Assembly: GCA_014529385.2 (NCBI GenBank)
Contig: CM043945.1
Location: forward strand, 138,969,241 to 139,033,240
DNA length: 64,000 nt
Reading direction: 5' to 3'
From: Adiantum capillus-veneris
Taxonomy: Eukaryota > Streptophyta > Polypodiopsida > Polypodiales > Pteridaceae
Below are positions 35,907 to 46,900 of the stretch, in pieces. The notes below the pieces were generated by a model. The model worked only from the letters and a program-made list of their open reading frames with translations. It was not told the origin of the DNA and made no database searches. A program made the translations under genes and the position numbers. How positions within the stretch are numbered: position 1 is the stretch's first letter; every line of letters starts with the position of its first letter.

Positions 35907-36261
35907 TCATGATTGGAGGCTAAATGCTCGGGTCTTTTACCACACTTGAGGTCAATACACAGCATCCTATAATCCGATTCCGGATTCCATTCACTAAGTG
36001 TAAAGCTTAGTATGCATTCTAGAGTGGCTTCCGAAAACAACATATAGTCAATCATGCTATCACCATTGTGCTTTCTACATGTAAAGTCATTGATACACCA
36101 TTTTCAATGAGAATTCCGGTACTATTGCACATATGTAGAAGTGACTTTCCATAGTGATCCAATTCTTTTGCATCATTAGAACTTTGACTATACATGTATG
36201 AGTCATCCATTCTTCTTGAGATATGCGGCATGTCAACTTGTTGTGTGTCGTGTTGTAATGG
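35907..36261 (-). pseudogene. LINE-2 ORF2 endonuclease, middle piece
   Basis: It encodes MIDYMLFSEATLECILSFTL and ESDYRMLCIDLKCGKRPEHL, the endonuclease C-terminal region. The catalytic His of the usual SDH motif is Tyr here (SDYR). It lies between the two insertions that split LINE-2. Confidence 0.8.
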
Positions 36262-38273
36262 TGTAGAGAAATTTGCGGTCTTGCCAGGAAAGCACTGGGC
36301 TTATGGCTGTGAGAGTTTGTGAGAGAACTCCAAAAAACTATATGAAGGGGTTAAACCATAGATGCCATGAAGACTAGGGTTTGGAAAGAAGTGCAATCAA
36401 AGAAGCCCCACTCTTTCTCTCTTGCACTCACACACACAAAGAAAGAACACAAAAGAGAGTGTCGAAACAACACAAAGATGAAAACATCAAGGCTATGGTC
36501 ATATCTATCATGGGTAATATGAAAGGGTTAATAGATGAGTTAATGGAATTCAATCTTGGCTGACCAAATAGGCTACGAATTGTTCTTTGAAATTGTAGTT
36601 TTGTGCTTACCATAATATATATATTTTGTCTAGTGATTGGGATTAATTGTGTATACGAATCCTCTTGGTTCATAGCAAGATAACTACGCTTACATCAAAA
36701 GAAAAGTTATAGTCTATGAGAGGTAGTATGATGGGATCCGGTGATAGAAGTATTTCATTGAGCCTTTCTGGGCCAAAGAGAAACACTATACGTTGTTGAA
36801 AGTGTATTTTACGGCTAATCCATACATTAATTCTAATAGATCATACAGAGTGAAAGCGATAGAAATTATCATCACGTGGGTTATTAGGATAGTATGTGAG
36901 AAATGTAGATATGAGAGAACGAAAGAGAAGAGAAGTTTCCCTCCCAATCCCTATTCTTGTCCGTAGGCAATAAGGATACTGTGAGGAGAGATGTATCTGT
37001 AGCAAAGAGAACCTAAAATTTGTAGAGAGGATGAACTACTAAGAGTGAGAGAGATAGGTTTGGTTAAGGAGATGAGATTATATATATATATATATATATT
37101 GGATTAGATATGAAAAAGAAAACAACAAGAAATCAAGAAAACATCAATGTAGAACACATCTTACTTGACAAACCCTTCGGCACCATTATTGATGGAGAGA
37201 GAAGAAGAGTGGATAATTCCACTTTGATTGATACACCAAGTGCAAGAACTTCTTTGATTAGAGTTGATCTTCCAAGGTTAGCTTGTTGCAAGAATCGCTA
37301 GTCTTCTTCTAGGAGAAAGTGTAGGCTTAGGCTTATGTTAATGACTAAGTACAATTTGGCATTACTACTCCCTCCCTCATGAATTCCTCTCATCAAGGCT
37401 TGAATGCTTGAGTCCTTTTTTCAAAGAAGAAGAAGTCCCCTTTTATAGGTGAAGGGAATCCCCAAGGGTTTACACAAGAAGAGAAGAGCCAGTGTGAACA
37501 AAAATTGGAAAAGTTGGAAATGAGCTGTCCCTGCATGATGTGGGCAGACTGGGGTGATCCAGTATTTTGATCATATCTCCTCAACCGTGGCTCCAAATAA
37601 AAAAGTAAAAATATGGGCAGAAAATTCAGCTCATTAGCTACGATTTTCATTTTAAAATCATTTTCCAATTCACATTGGAACCTTGTGTAAAAAAATCATC
37701 AAAACAGGGTCCATTTCGAGCAGCAAAAGTCTTCCTATGGTCCCCTTAGCTTAGAATTTCATTTGATTCCAAAGGACACATCATGCCATATGAAAGCATG
37801 ACATTGCTCCTTGACAAAGTTTTGTAATTTTGCTTGCAATAATACATTAAAATAAGGGTATCTTTGAAATCATGCCACCTAGTGTCCCACTGGGATTTGA
37901 TTCCCTCCTAGTAGCTATTTAGAAAAAAATATAAGAAAAATATGAAAAATACATAGAGTATATATATATTGGAGTTTACCCTAGAAATAGGATCTAGCTA
38001 AGGTGTGAGATGATAATGAGATAGTAGAAATAAAGAATCAATGCTTTTTGCCCCAAGTTAAAGAGACGGAGCTATTGACGCTTTCCATAGTATTTTCTGA
38101 TGGTAAAGTAAGAATAGGTTACCCTTGAGATATGTAATAGGATGAGATAGAAAGCATATTATTATACTTAAATATGCATATGTACATTATAGAAAATATA
38201 ACTATGTATCTAAAAAGTTACAAGATAACTCTTGTAGCATGTGTTCCCACTATGTACGTGTCACAGCACGACA
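36262..38273 (-). mobile_element. LTR-like insertion inside LINE-2 endonuclease
   Basis: On the minus strand it starts TGTCGTGCTGTGACACGTAC and ends CTCTACA. Flanks ACGT (38274-38277) and ATGG (36258-36261) are an imperfect 4-bp duplication of the LINE site. Near its 3' end a TATA-like CATATAG region and AACCCTAG-type sequence resemble an LTR promoter. It has no long ORF, an AT microsatellite at about 37082-37100, and no partner LTR. Its 5' 27 bp match the insertion at 15011 but the interiors differ. Confidence 0.55.
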
Positions 38274-38755
38274 ACGTATTTGTGCGAGTATTCATGTCTC
38301 CAAAGACAATGACTTCACCCTGGTCCTTGTAATAAGCAATGTATTCCTCTAATTCAACAAAGGGTTGATCTCTATCCATATCCAAGAGAGCATAAAAGTT
38401 GGAGTCATAATGAGGAATGTAGCAACCAACCACAAACATGACTTGACCATTGGGTGGACTAATTTTCAGTCATAAGTAGCATTTATACTTATCTTCTTTG
38501 AGAATGGAAACATCTTTTAAACCCTTTTTGATCATACATGCTACGCCTCCTTGGCCTCTACATTGCTTTGCATTTTTGGTGCACATCATATTTGTCAAAC
38601 AAGAATTCCTTGTGCATTATGCTCCCATGTTTCATCAAGAAGTATCACACCTGAGTCATTGGTAAGCTCATCATTGCCAATTCTTGCATTCCATGGATAG
38701 CCGTTACAATTCCAAAAGCTTATTTGCAAGCGTAAGTTGGTCTCATAGATCATGT
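38274..38755 (-). pseudogene. LINE-2 ORF2 endonuclease, N-terminal piece
   Basis: It starts next to the end of ORF1, with ISFWNCNGYPWNA and LLDETWEH in short frames. Frame changes follow near 38600, then FGDMNTRTNTL at the insertion edge. The expected Glu of the endonuclease motif is retained (ETWEH). Confidence 0.7.
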
Positions 38756-38759
38756 GTCC

Positions 38760-39626
38760 CTATTTTTTGGGTGGACTTGCATCCTCCTAAAGTGACTTTT
38801 CTTCTTGAGATGAAACCTTGACCTTCTTGGTTCTTTCCTCATATGCTTCGTGAAATACATTTTGTTGCATAAGAGTGCGATCCTCATATACATTACAACC
38901 CGTTTCTTTGAGGTGTATCCAGCTATTGTTAAGGATGGTCTTTCTCTTTACCTCAATAGCCATGGTACATACAATAGGTCTTTCTCCCAAGCGAGGGACT
39001 CCTTGTTTTCCAACTTGATGTGCACCATAAGCCATCATTCCAGACATGCCAAAGTATGTAGCAAAAACTTCTTCAATAGTAACCGCAAGAGATTGGGGTG
39101 TTTCCATGCTTTCCTCCTTGATTCCACAAATGATGATGTTCTTTGAGCGTTTTTGCCGTTCTTGTAATTCTTGAGTGTCCACATTCTCTACATTCTTTGC
39201 TTGGACAACGGCTTGTGTGCTAGGAGATGTAGAAACCACATTATCCTTACATATATCAGCCCATGATTTGGATGCATTTCTCATCTCACATACATCATGT
39301 CACATTGTGTCTATTGTTTCCTCTTTCAATACATGATCACTCTCAACTTTTCTCAAGCACTCTTTCAATACATTCATGTCCACAAGATAGCACTTACATT
39401 CTTGAACTACATTCTCAAGATGTGCCAAGTGTGTTGTTTTCATTTCAAGAACCTTCTTGAGGTGCTCATTCTCCACACCAAAAACTCTTAAAGTGCCATT
39501 CTCCATTGCAAGTGCGCGCAACTCTTCACCTTGCTTGTTGACGGTTTCTTGTAATGAGATCAAGTAAGCCATGATTATTGCTTCTGTTGTTGTAGACAAT
39601 ATGGTTGGATTAACATATTTTTTCAA
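38760..39626 (-). pseudogene. LINE-2 ORF1, coiled coil plus RRM-like core
   Basis: The N-terminal half is a long heptad-like coiled coil (MAYLISLQETVNKQGEELRA onwards), as expected for a trimerising ORF1 protein. The C-terminal half has NIIICGIKEESMETPQSLAV and RPIVCTMAIEVKRKTIL. An in-frame TGA separates the halves at about 39300, where LINE-3 has TMSQDVCDM. A second stop lies at 38787 just before the natural end. Confidence 0.75.
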
Positions 39627-39799
39627 TTCTGAGATGTTGTTACAACAAAGACTTCCATTGCTCAGAAAAATTCTGTCTTTACATCAATGCGTAGAGGGAT
39701 TCGTGCTCTTCAATTGAGGCTATGGATCACTTAAATTGGAGTTCAAATGAAGAAGTTAGGAAAAGAGTAAATTGTTGTGCACCACTAAGTCAAAAAAGG

Positions 39800-39802
<3 letters not shown>

Positions 39803-39859
<57 letters not shown>

Positions 39860-39938
39860 AGAAGAAGAAGATAATTTTAACATCATAGGAAACTATCTTG
39901 AGAGAGAGAGATAAACACACACACACACACACACACAC
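39803..39938. repeat. GA and CA microsatellites with a SINE-tail fragment
   Basis: A GA run (39803-39856) and CA run (39915-39938) flank about 45 bp (39857-39900). That stretch matches the 3' end of the SINE-like units at 52912-53399 (AGTTTCCTATGATGTTAAAA type on the minus strand). Confidence 0.75.
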
Positions 39939-40072
39939 AGATTTTATTATCGTCCTTCGAGGTCAACTATGACCTATGGGACCAAAGTTAAATGTGATGT
40001 AGTATGTGTATGGCTGATGAGTGACTCTCAATGCTCCAAAATTTTGGTGATGAGAGTTGCAATGGAGAGCCC

Positions 40073-43000
40073 TCACTGTGGATGGGAGAGGAAAGTGTGT
40101 AGGTCTAAGTTATGGCTGAAAATGTGAGAGAAGCAAGTTCGGATGTGACCAAAAGCTGAGCATTCTAGTAGTGTGTGGTACTCAGAATCTCGAACTTGCG
40201 GTGAGCATAATGTGCACAATCGATTTGACTCTTCTCCATTGCCCCAATGCCCTATCTCGCATCGAAGGAAATGGGAGCTAAGCCGGATGGTTGCAATAGT
40301 GCGTATTGCCGCCAAGGGGATAGGCTCAAGCATGTAAGTGTGAGTACGGTTTTCTCTTTCAATGAAGAACATGGTTTTGTAGTGGGGGAAAATATGGGTG
40401 GTGTAATGTATGAAGCGTGACCCACCCGATTTCTCCCAAGCCATCATACATTGGCGTTGTAGAAAAGCTTCATTCACTTGGGAGTCAATTGAAGAATCAT
40501 GTAGCAAGTGTAATGCATCCCATCCCCCAAACCACTTCTTTATGTCTTGCATCCATCCCGTGCTCAAGATCTTGCTTTTATGCGTCTTTTGAACTTTTTT
40601 GCTTGCTTCCCATGCAATTGTAGGCAGTCGATGTGAGGGGTTTTGACGCATCTTTATCATGTACTCCACAACCATTTCCATGCCCATAACCTCAATTGGA
40701 AGAGATCCCGACTCAAGAAGTAGGAGCATATATGGTGTTTGTGTCTTAACTTGGAGAAAGTTTATAAAAAAAAGCTTTTGGACATTCTCAAACTCTTTCC
40801 AAGTAGACTTTGAGATGCTCTTGCCCCATAATTCAACTCCATAAAGAAGAACCGGTGTCACCGATGCATCAAAAAGATACTTCTTGAGAACCCAACACTT
40901 GATGTTTCCCACATTACACCTGTTCTCAAATGCATAATATGCTCTCTTTCTCGCTTCCAAATGACGCATAGCACATTCATGCCACTTGTGATTGGACGGA
41001 ACCTCAAGGCCAAGGTAATTAAAGCTCTCAACAACTTCAAGTGTCTCATTGTTGTACACAATGCATGGCTTCTTCTTATGGTTGGTTTTCACAAGCATAA
41101 CCTTTGTTTTGGACTCATTGACAATCAGCCCACTATGCAAGCAAAAGTTCTCAAGGACAACCATAAGCTTTTGTGCATCTTTCAAAATATGTGCTAGAAG
41201 CACTACATCATCCGCATACAACAAAAGCATGATTACCGCATTGCAAATAGTGACCTCTTCAATGCCTTCTTCTTGTATAAAGTCAAGTACCATTTGTTCC
41301 AATTTATCAATGCATAGACCAAAGAGAGTTGGTACAATGGACATCCTTGGTTAACCCTAATAGTGCTTACAAAATTTTCTGAAAATTCTCTTCCTATGCG
41401 CAATTGACAAATCGCCTTCTCATAGATTTTAGAAACCGCAAGCATAAACTCACTTGGAACTTGGAGTTCTTCCATCCTTCTCCACAAATTGTTACGTGGA
41501 ATCATATCAAAGGCTTTCTTAAAGTCCACAAAACAACAATACAATCGCTTGCCTTTCAACCGACTTTCCTCCATGAGAACACGAAGAGTGACAAGATGAT
41601 CAATGGTGCTATGGCATCGACGAAAACCCGCTTGTCCCTTTGCACGCTTGTCATTCTCTTCAACCCAATTACTCAATTTCATCTCCATTATGCACCCAAT
41701 TAACTTTGCCATAAGAGACCCAATCATTATAGTCAGGTAGTTGTTTACATTCTTTACATCCCCTCCTTTATGCAAAGTCTTAACCCAAGTAGTACTCCAA
41801 TCATAGGGCATACCATGTTGAAGTGCAAGGTTGAACATATCACACATCCACTCATGGATAAAATCTCCCGTCCATTTGATCATCTACGACTTGATACCTT
41901 GAAGATCTCCCGCTTTGTGAGTGGCCACCAATTTTTCAAGCCCACTGTATACATCCTCAATAGTAAAAAAAAGAAGGCATACCTGGGAGTAAAGCATAAA
42001 ATGACAAACTTTCAGAATTTTCTTGCTCATATAATTGCCTACAATGTGTGTAAATATCCACAAGACTCAAGTTACCAAAATTATCAACCCGCTTGCCCCT
42101 CAAGTTTCTCCAAAATCCTCCACATGCATGTGCCTTTTCTTGGACTTGAAAAAGTTGTTGCTTTACTTCCCATCTTCTTCTCTTCTTTTGAATCAATGCC
42201 TTGTATGTATGCAAATGACTTTGATAGTTGTCTTTGTCCGTAGTTGCATCAAGATTTATCAATGACTTTTGAGCATCTTGACATTCTTTTTTAAACCACC
42301 TTTTGTGTGATCTATCTTTGGTGTTACCATGAAAATTCTTTATAGAAAAGCATTCTTCGGCACAAGAACAAATAGCTTTCTTGAAAGCTTCCCATCTAGT
42401 TTTCAATGGTGCATCATATTGAAGCTTTGTCATCCATAATTTTTGCTCAACCATTTCAATGTACATTGGTGCTTGTTTGAAATCCATACATAGTGATAAT
42501 TTCTCTTCCCTTTGGCTGAGATTATCATGCTTAGTTGCTTCTCCACATGAAAGGTCAATACAAAAGGTACGATGGTCGAATTCTAGGGTTCATTGGCCAA
42601 ACATAAAACTCTTTATGTGATACATGATGGATTTCGAGAGTATCATATAGTCAATCACACTGTCCCCATTATGTTTCCTACAAGTAAATCCATTGGTTCC
42701 ACTCCACAAAGATACACCATTAGCAATGAGCATACCCGTGCTGTTACAAATGTGTAAAAGTAACTCTCCATAGTGATCCGGCTATTCCTCATCCATTGAA
42801 GTACGATCATACAAGTGAACTTCCTCCAACTCCCTTGAAATGTATGGCATAGCAAATTGTTGAGTATCATGTTGCAATGTTTTTGTGCGAGCATTCATAT
42901 CCCCGAATACAATAACATCACTTTCACCTTTGAAATAAGCACTATCCTCTTGTAGATAAAAAAATGGCTGATCTCTATCCATGCAAAAAGGGGGAATCAT

Positions 43001-43365
43001 GATGAGGAATATAGCAACCTTCTACAAATATGGGTGCTTTTTTTGGTGTCATAATTTTCAGCCATATATAACATTTGTACTTGTCATCTTTCACAATTGA
43101 AACAAAATCTTCCAATCTCTTTCTTAACCATACATGTTTCCCCTCCTTTTCCTCTTTGTTGCTTGAGATTATTTGACCACATCAATGAATGTACATTGTA
43201 ATCTTCCAAGCCGTTAATCCTTTGTGTATCATGCTCCCAAGTTTCAACAAGAAGTACAACATCAACTTTGCTTGTTAGTTCATCAATGCCAACCCCCACT
43301 TTCCATGGGTATCCATTGCAATTCCAAAAGCATATTTTCAATTGTAACTTGGCCTCATAGGTCGC
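40073..43365 (-). pseudogene. LINE-3 ORF2: endonuclease, RT, zinc knuckle
   Basis: Endonuclease: KICFWNCNGYPWKVGVGIDE and LLVETWEHD, FGDMNARTKTL. Linker: MYIEMVEQKLW to GNLSLVDIYTHCRQLYE. RT: WVKTLHKGGDVKNVNNYLT, GFRRCHSTIDHLVTLRV and FVDFKKAFDMIPRNNLW; then after a frame change the LYADDVVLLA active site. C-terminus: PVLLYGVELWGKSIS, then LCTLCSPQVRDSEYHTLLEC. The long frame at 40073-41344 is intact, but several frameshifts upstream make it inactive. Confidence 0.88.
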
Positions 43366-43371
43366 GCATCC

Positions 43372-44321
43372 CTATTTGCTCAAGTAACTTGCCTCCTCCT
43401 TGGGTACATTTTCTTCATGAGAGATCTCCTTGTTTTTGTTATTCTTTTCCTCATATGCCTTGTGACGTATATGTTGTTACTTAATAGTGCAATCTTCACA
43501 TACAAAATATTTTGTATCCCTCAAATAGATCCAACTATTATCAAGGATAATCTTTCACTTGGTCTCATCCGGCATGGTGCATACAATTGGCTGTTCTCCC
43601 GAGCGAGGAGCACCTTGCTTCCCCACTCTATGTGCTCCATAGACCATAACTCCGGACATGCCAAAGTGGGTTTTGAAATATTCAATAACAATGGCAAGAG
43701 AAGGAGGTGTCTCTAGCTTCTCTTCAAAAATTCCACGAATAACAATGTTCTTGGAACGTCTGCGTCCCGTTCCTTCAACTCCTCCACATACACATTCTCA
43801 ACATTCTTTGTTTGAACCATAGCTTGCATGAGTGAGGAATTAGAAACCACATTGCTACCACATACATCAGCCCAAGACTTGTTTATGCATATATTTTTCA
43901 TGTCGCATACATCTTGGCTCATGGTGTCAAATTTCTCTTCTTTCAATACATGGTCATGGTCTACTTTGCTCATCCGCTCCTTCAAATCATTCAAGTCCAC
44001 AAGAGAGCGTTTACATTCCTTGACTTCCTCTTCAAGTTGCATCAAACGTGTTGTTTGCATGTCAAGTGTCCTCTTGAGATTCTCATTCTCAACCACAAGT
44101 ACCCTTAGTGTTCGATTCTCCATTTCAAGTGCTCGTAAGTCTTTGCCTTGTTTGTTTACGGTCTCTTGCAATGATATCAAGTAGGCCATGATCATGGTTT
44201 CTGATGTCGATGGTTGGGTGGTTGTGTTGCTATCTCCTTACTTAGGAGATTTTGGATCATTTTCCACAATGATTGTGGACCTTGTTGAAGAAGAAGAACC
44301 CTTGCGAGTGCCGGAAGACAT
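43372..44321 (-). pseudogene. LINE-3 ORF1
   Basis: The start is chosen at 44321 (MSSGTRKGSSSSTRSTIIVE), a Ser/Thr/Arg-rich N-terminus. An in-frame stop lies near 44238. Then come a strong coiled coil (SLQETVNKQGKDLRALEMEN, RLMQLEEEVKECKRSL), SWADVCGSNVV, and a frame change near 43740 before the RRM-like part. The layout matches a trimeric RNA-binding ORF1 protein. Confidence 0.75.
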
Positions 44322-46843
44322 TGTATGTATAATAGGAGATGAGAGGCAATTTTCTTGAACCTCTTCACTTCGCAAAAATGCTAAGAGAGAGGAAAACAAT
44401 GCAAGTTCCAAAGTTGAAAATGGATTACCCAATCATTAGTTGCATTGATTACAAGTTGGAGCAGCTTCTTAGCTTGAGCATACATACAACAACATCACTT
44501 TCTCTTCCTCTAAAGATAAGCCTTCTTTCGTATTAAAGTTATTGACCTTTATACCTAGGGCTTTCTAAATGGCGAGTGGCCAGTTCACATGGACCTTTAC
44601 AAATAGCATGACAGCATTATAACTTAGGAAATCGGCTGCTACTCTAGAGTCACGATTTACACAGAGTATCACTACACTAGCTCGGAAAAATAATAGACTA
44701 CAAATGTGGTGTTCGGCTACGTGTCCAACCAGGTGGGCGCCCATTTGGTCAATCCTCAAACCGCTATGAAACCTCATCCTTGGTAGGATTATTAATGCAT
44801 CTAGATCATTTAATAGTGGAAAGTCACTGTGTATACTTATGTTGAATTTACCACCTTTTCCATAAGAAAATTAAGAGCTTCAAGTGAGGATTTGATATCC
44901 ATTCTACTCTCCATACTAGTAATGAGTTCATGTTAGCTCTAGTGGAAGGGAATATTGGAGCTAGCATAATCAATATTTGCAAGGTATCCCAAATGGCTAT
45001 CAAATTAGCTAGTTGGGGTAAAATACCCCAACTAGCTATTAAATCAATCTTTGTAAGATGCCTCAACTAGCTATCAAATTCCATGAGAGATTTGGTTAGC
45101 CGTCAAGTCTCGTCCATAGTTATGACTCCATGCTATGAGCCCTCATCCCTAGAAATATTGTTAATACATGTGTACCATTAAACATTTGTAAGGCACTACA
45201 TTTACTGCTACCAGCTACTTGCTCTATTGGCATCATCACTCAATTGGCCCGCGTGTTTTAAGATCACCCAATAGGCTTGGCGACCTTGTGAGTTGATGCT
45301 TGGCCAAGCTCTACTTCTCACTACCACCTTCAAAGCCTCAAAGATTTTGGGCGCTGTTCCCACAACGACTTGTCAAAAACTGTCCCAAAAGGCTTCCTTT
45401 CCTGTAGATAGGAGTTCCAAGCCGTTGAAGCCATTAATTTACATTTATTTCTACAATAGACAAGCTTGATTTTTGTGAAGAGTGGCTTCACTATAGGTGA
45501 AGAGGTGCTTCATATCAATCATTAACAATTGAATTTCTCAAATGGCTACCATTAGCAATACTTCAAAATCCGAGCTTGAAGACTTTCTTAAATCAACCGG
45601 ACACAAGCCCAAGAACTTGAGAGGTAAATTCACCCCATAGCAACAACCAATTCAAGAGCAGATACAATTGTGGAATCCTCAAACCTCCCACTTCTCTATC
45701 AATGCCGGTACCTACATTTGTGGAATAAGTCGGTGAAAAATGACCTTGACCAAGAAAATAAAGCTTATACACATAGCTTGGTCAATAAAGTTTTCAACTT
45801 TTGATCCCTATTTTTGTAAAGCTCTTGTTTGTGTGTCTATGCTACCCTCTATGTGTTTGTAGGGGAAGGATTTATGTGATCTCACCTTGTGTTTGAGGGA
45901 TCTAATGTTCCATACCCTACATGTGTTCCAGGGGAGGATTGTGTATACCTACACCATGATGTATGAGGAGAAGTTTCTGTGCCTACACCCTATGTGTCAA
46001 GCGGAGAAAAATTTATGTTTCTTCATCCTTGTTTTGTTCTTTGAATGGAGGCGATTCTGAAATATGTGAGTGCTATTTTTTGTATCCAAAACCCACAAAG
46101 GGGAGGATTGTAAGGATTGCAGGTTTTGTAAGAATTCCTATGTGTAACCGCTCTCCATGTGTCAAACTACATTTGTGTGTTGTGTTGCCTACCATGTGTC
46201 AACCTACATATATAAACATGTGTTAGCCTGCATGTCAATACCATGTGGTCTATGTAGCTCTATACAAGAGTACTTTTGTACAAACTTCCATGAATAAATC
46301 AAGTATCTATTTTGCATTTGTATTTGAATTTACCTATGCACATATCAAATAAGGGAACGAACTTGGGAATTCCTGAAGTAGCGAGTTTTGAGTCACTAAG
46401 AGGTTTTGAAGTAGCAAGTTTTGAGTCTGTGGGTGCTGACTCTTTACCTATGGACATATTCAATAATGGAACAAACTCAAAAATTTCTGAAGAGGCACTG
46501 CTTCCAAGCCTGTAATCAGAGGTGATTGTTTTACTCTCCCAAGTTAGGATGTTGGATTCTTGAATTAGAAAACTGTTAGATCTCCCTTTAAGATATTGTC
46601 TCAGTTGGATGACAGGAAGTTGGAATTTAGGATTTGTTCATGGTATGCAAACTGGCTCAAAGAGGGAGCAAGGTTGAACATGAAGACTAGCAAGCTTTGA
46701 GCATAACTCTATGATTGTGAATATGAGTGATAATCGGAGATTGATGACATTTGACAATGAGCTTGAAAATAAAAGGATCTCAACTGAAGTGATATTCTTT
46801 GTTTGTTGAGGAGTGATGTGAATGCTTCTTTCGTTTCACGGAG

Positions 46844-46900
<57 letters not shown>

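Larger units (their letters stand above)
27720..39680 (-). mobile_element. LINE-2, interrupted by two insertions
   Basis: One LINE copy on the minus strand is spread over three blocks: 39680-38274 (ORF1 and start of endonuclease), 36261-35907 (rest of endonuclease) and 30256-27720 (linker, RT, 3' end). Aligning the block edges to LINE-1 shows they are contiguous in an intact LINE. Edge 38274/36261 falls in the CACAAATACGTTACAAC region; edge 35907/30256 falls in AATCATGATGTGAATC. The insertions are an LTR-like element (36262-38273) and a Ty3-type element (30257-35876). The 3' end runs into GATA then CA repeats at 27665-27720. Confidence 0.82.
39945..44321 (-). mobile_element. LINE-3, nearly full-length non-LTR retrotransposon
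   Basis: It contains complete-looking ORF1 and ORF2 and the family 3' terminus (GGACGATAATAAAATC) running into TG repeats. The 5' end probably extends into 44322-44540, which would be the 5' UTR. It is a different subfamily from LINE-1 and LINE-2, with clear amino-acid divergence throughout. Confidence 0.85.

Noticed and set aside
36262-38273. Complete small retrotransposon (TRIM) with two LTRs
   Set aside because: No internal repeat of its own 5' or 3' terminal sequence was found, so only a single LTR-like unit is claimed.
43828-44184. Ser/Thr-rich plus-strand frames opposite LINE ORF1
   Set aside because: Antisense shadows of the coiled-coil ORF1; the minus strand carries the conserved protein.
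45963-46515. Short frames with Cys-rich and VASFES-type repeats
   Set aside because: They are small, overlap repeated CCTACA/CATGTGT phrases, and do not join across plausible splice sites.
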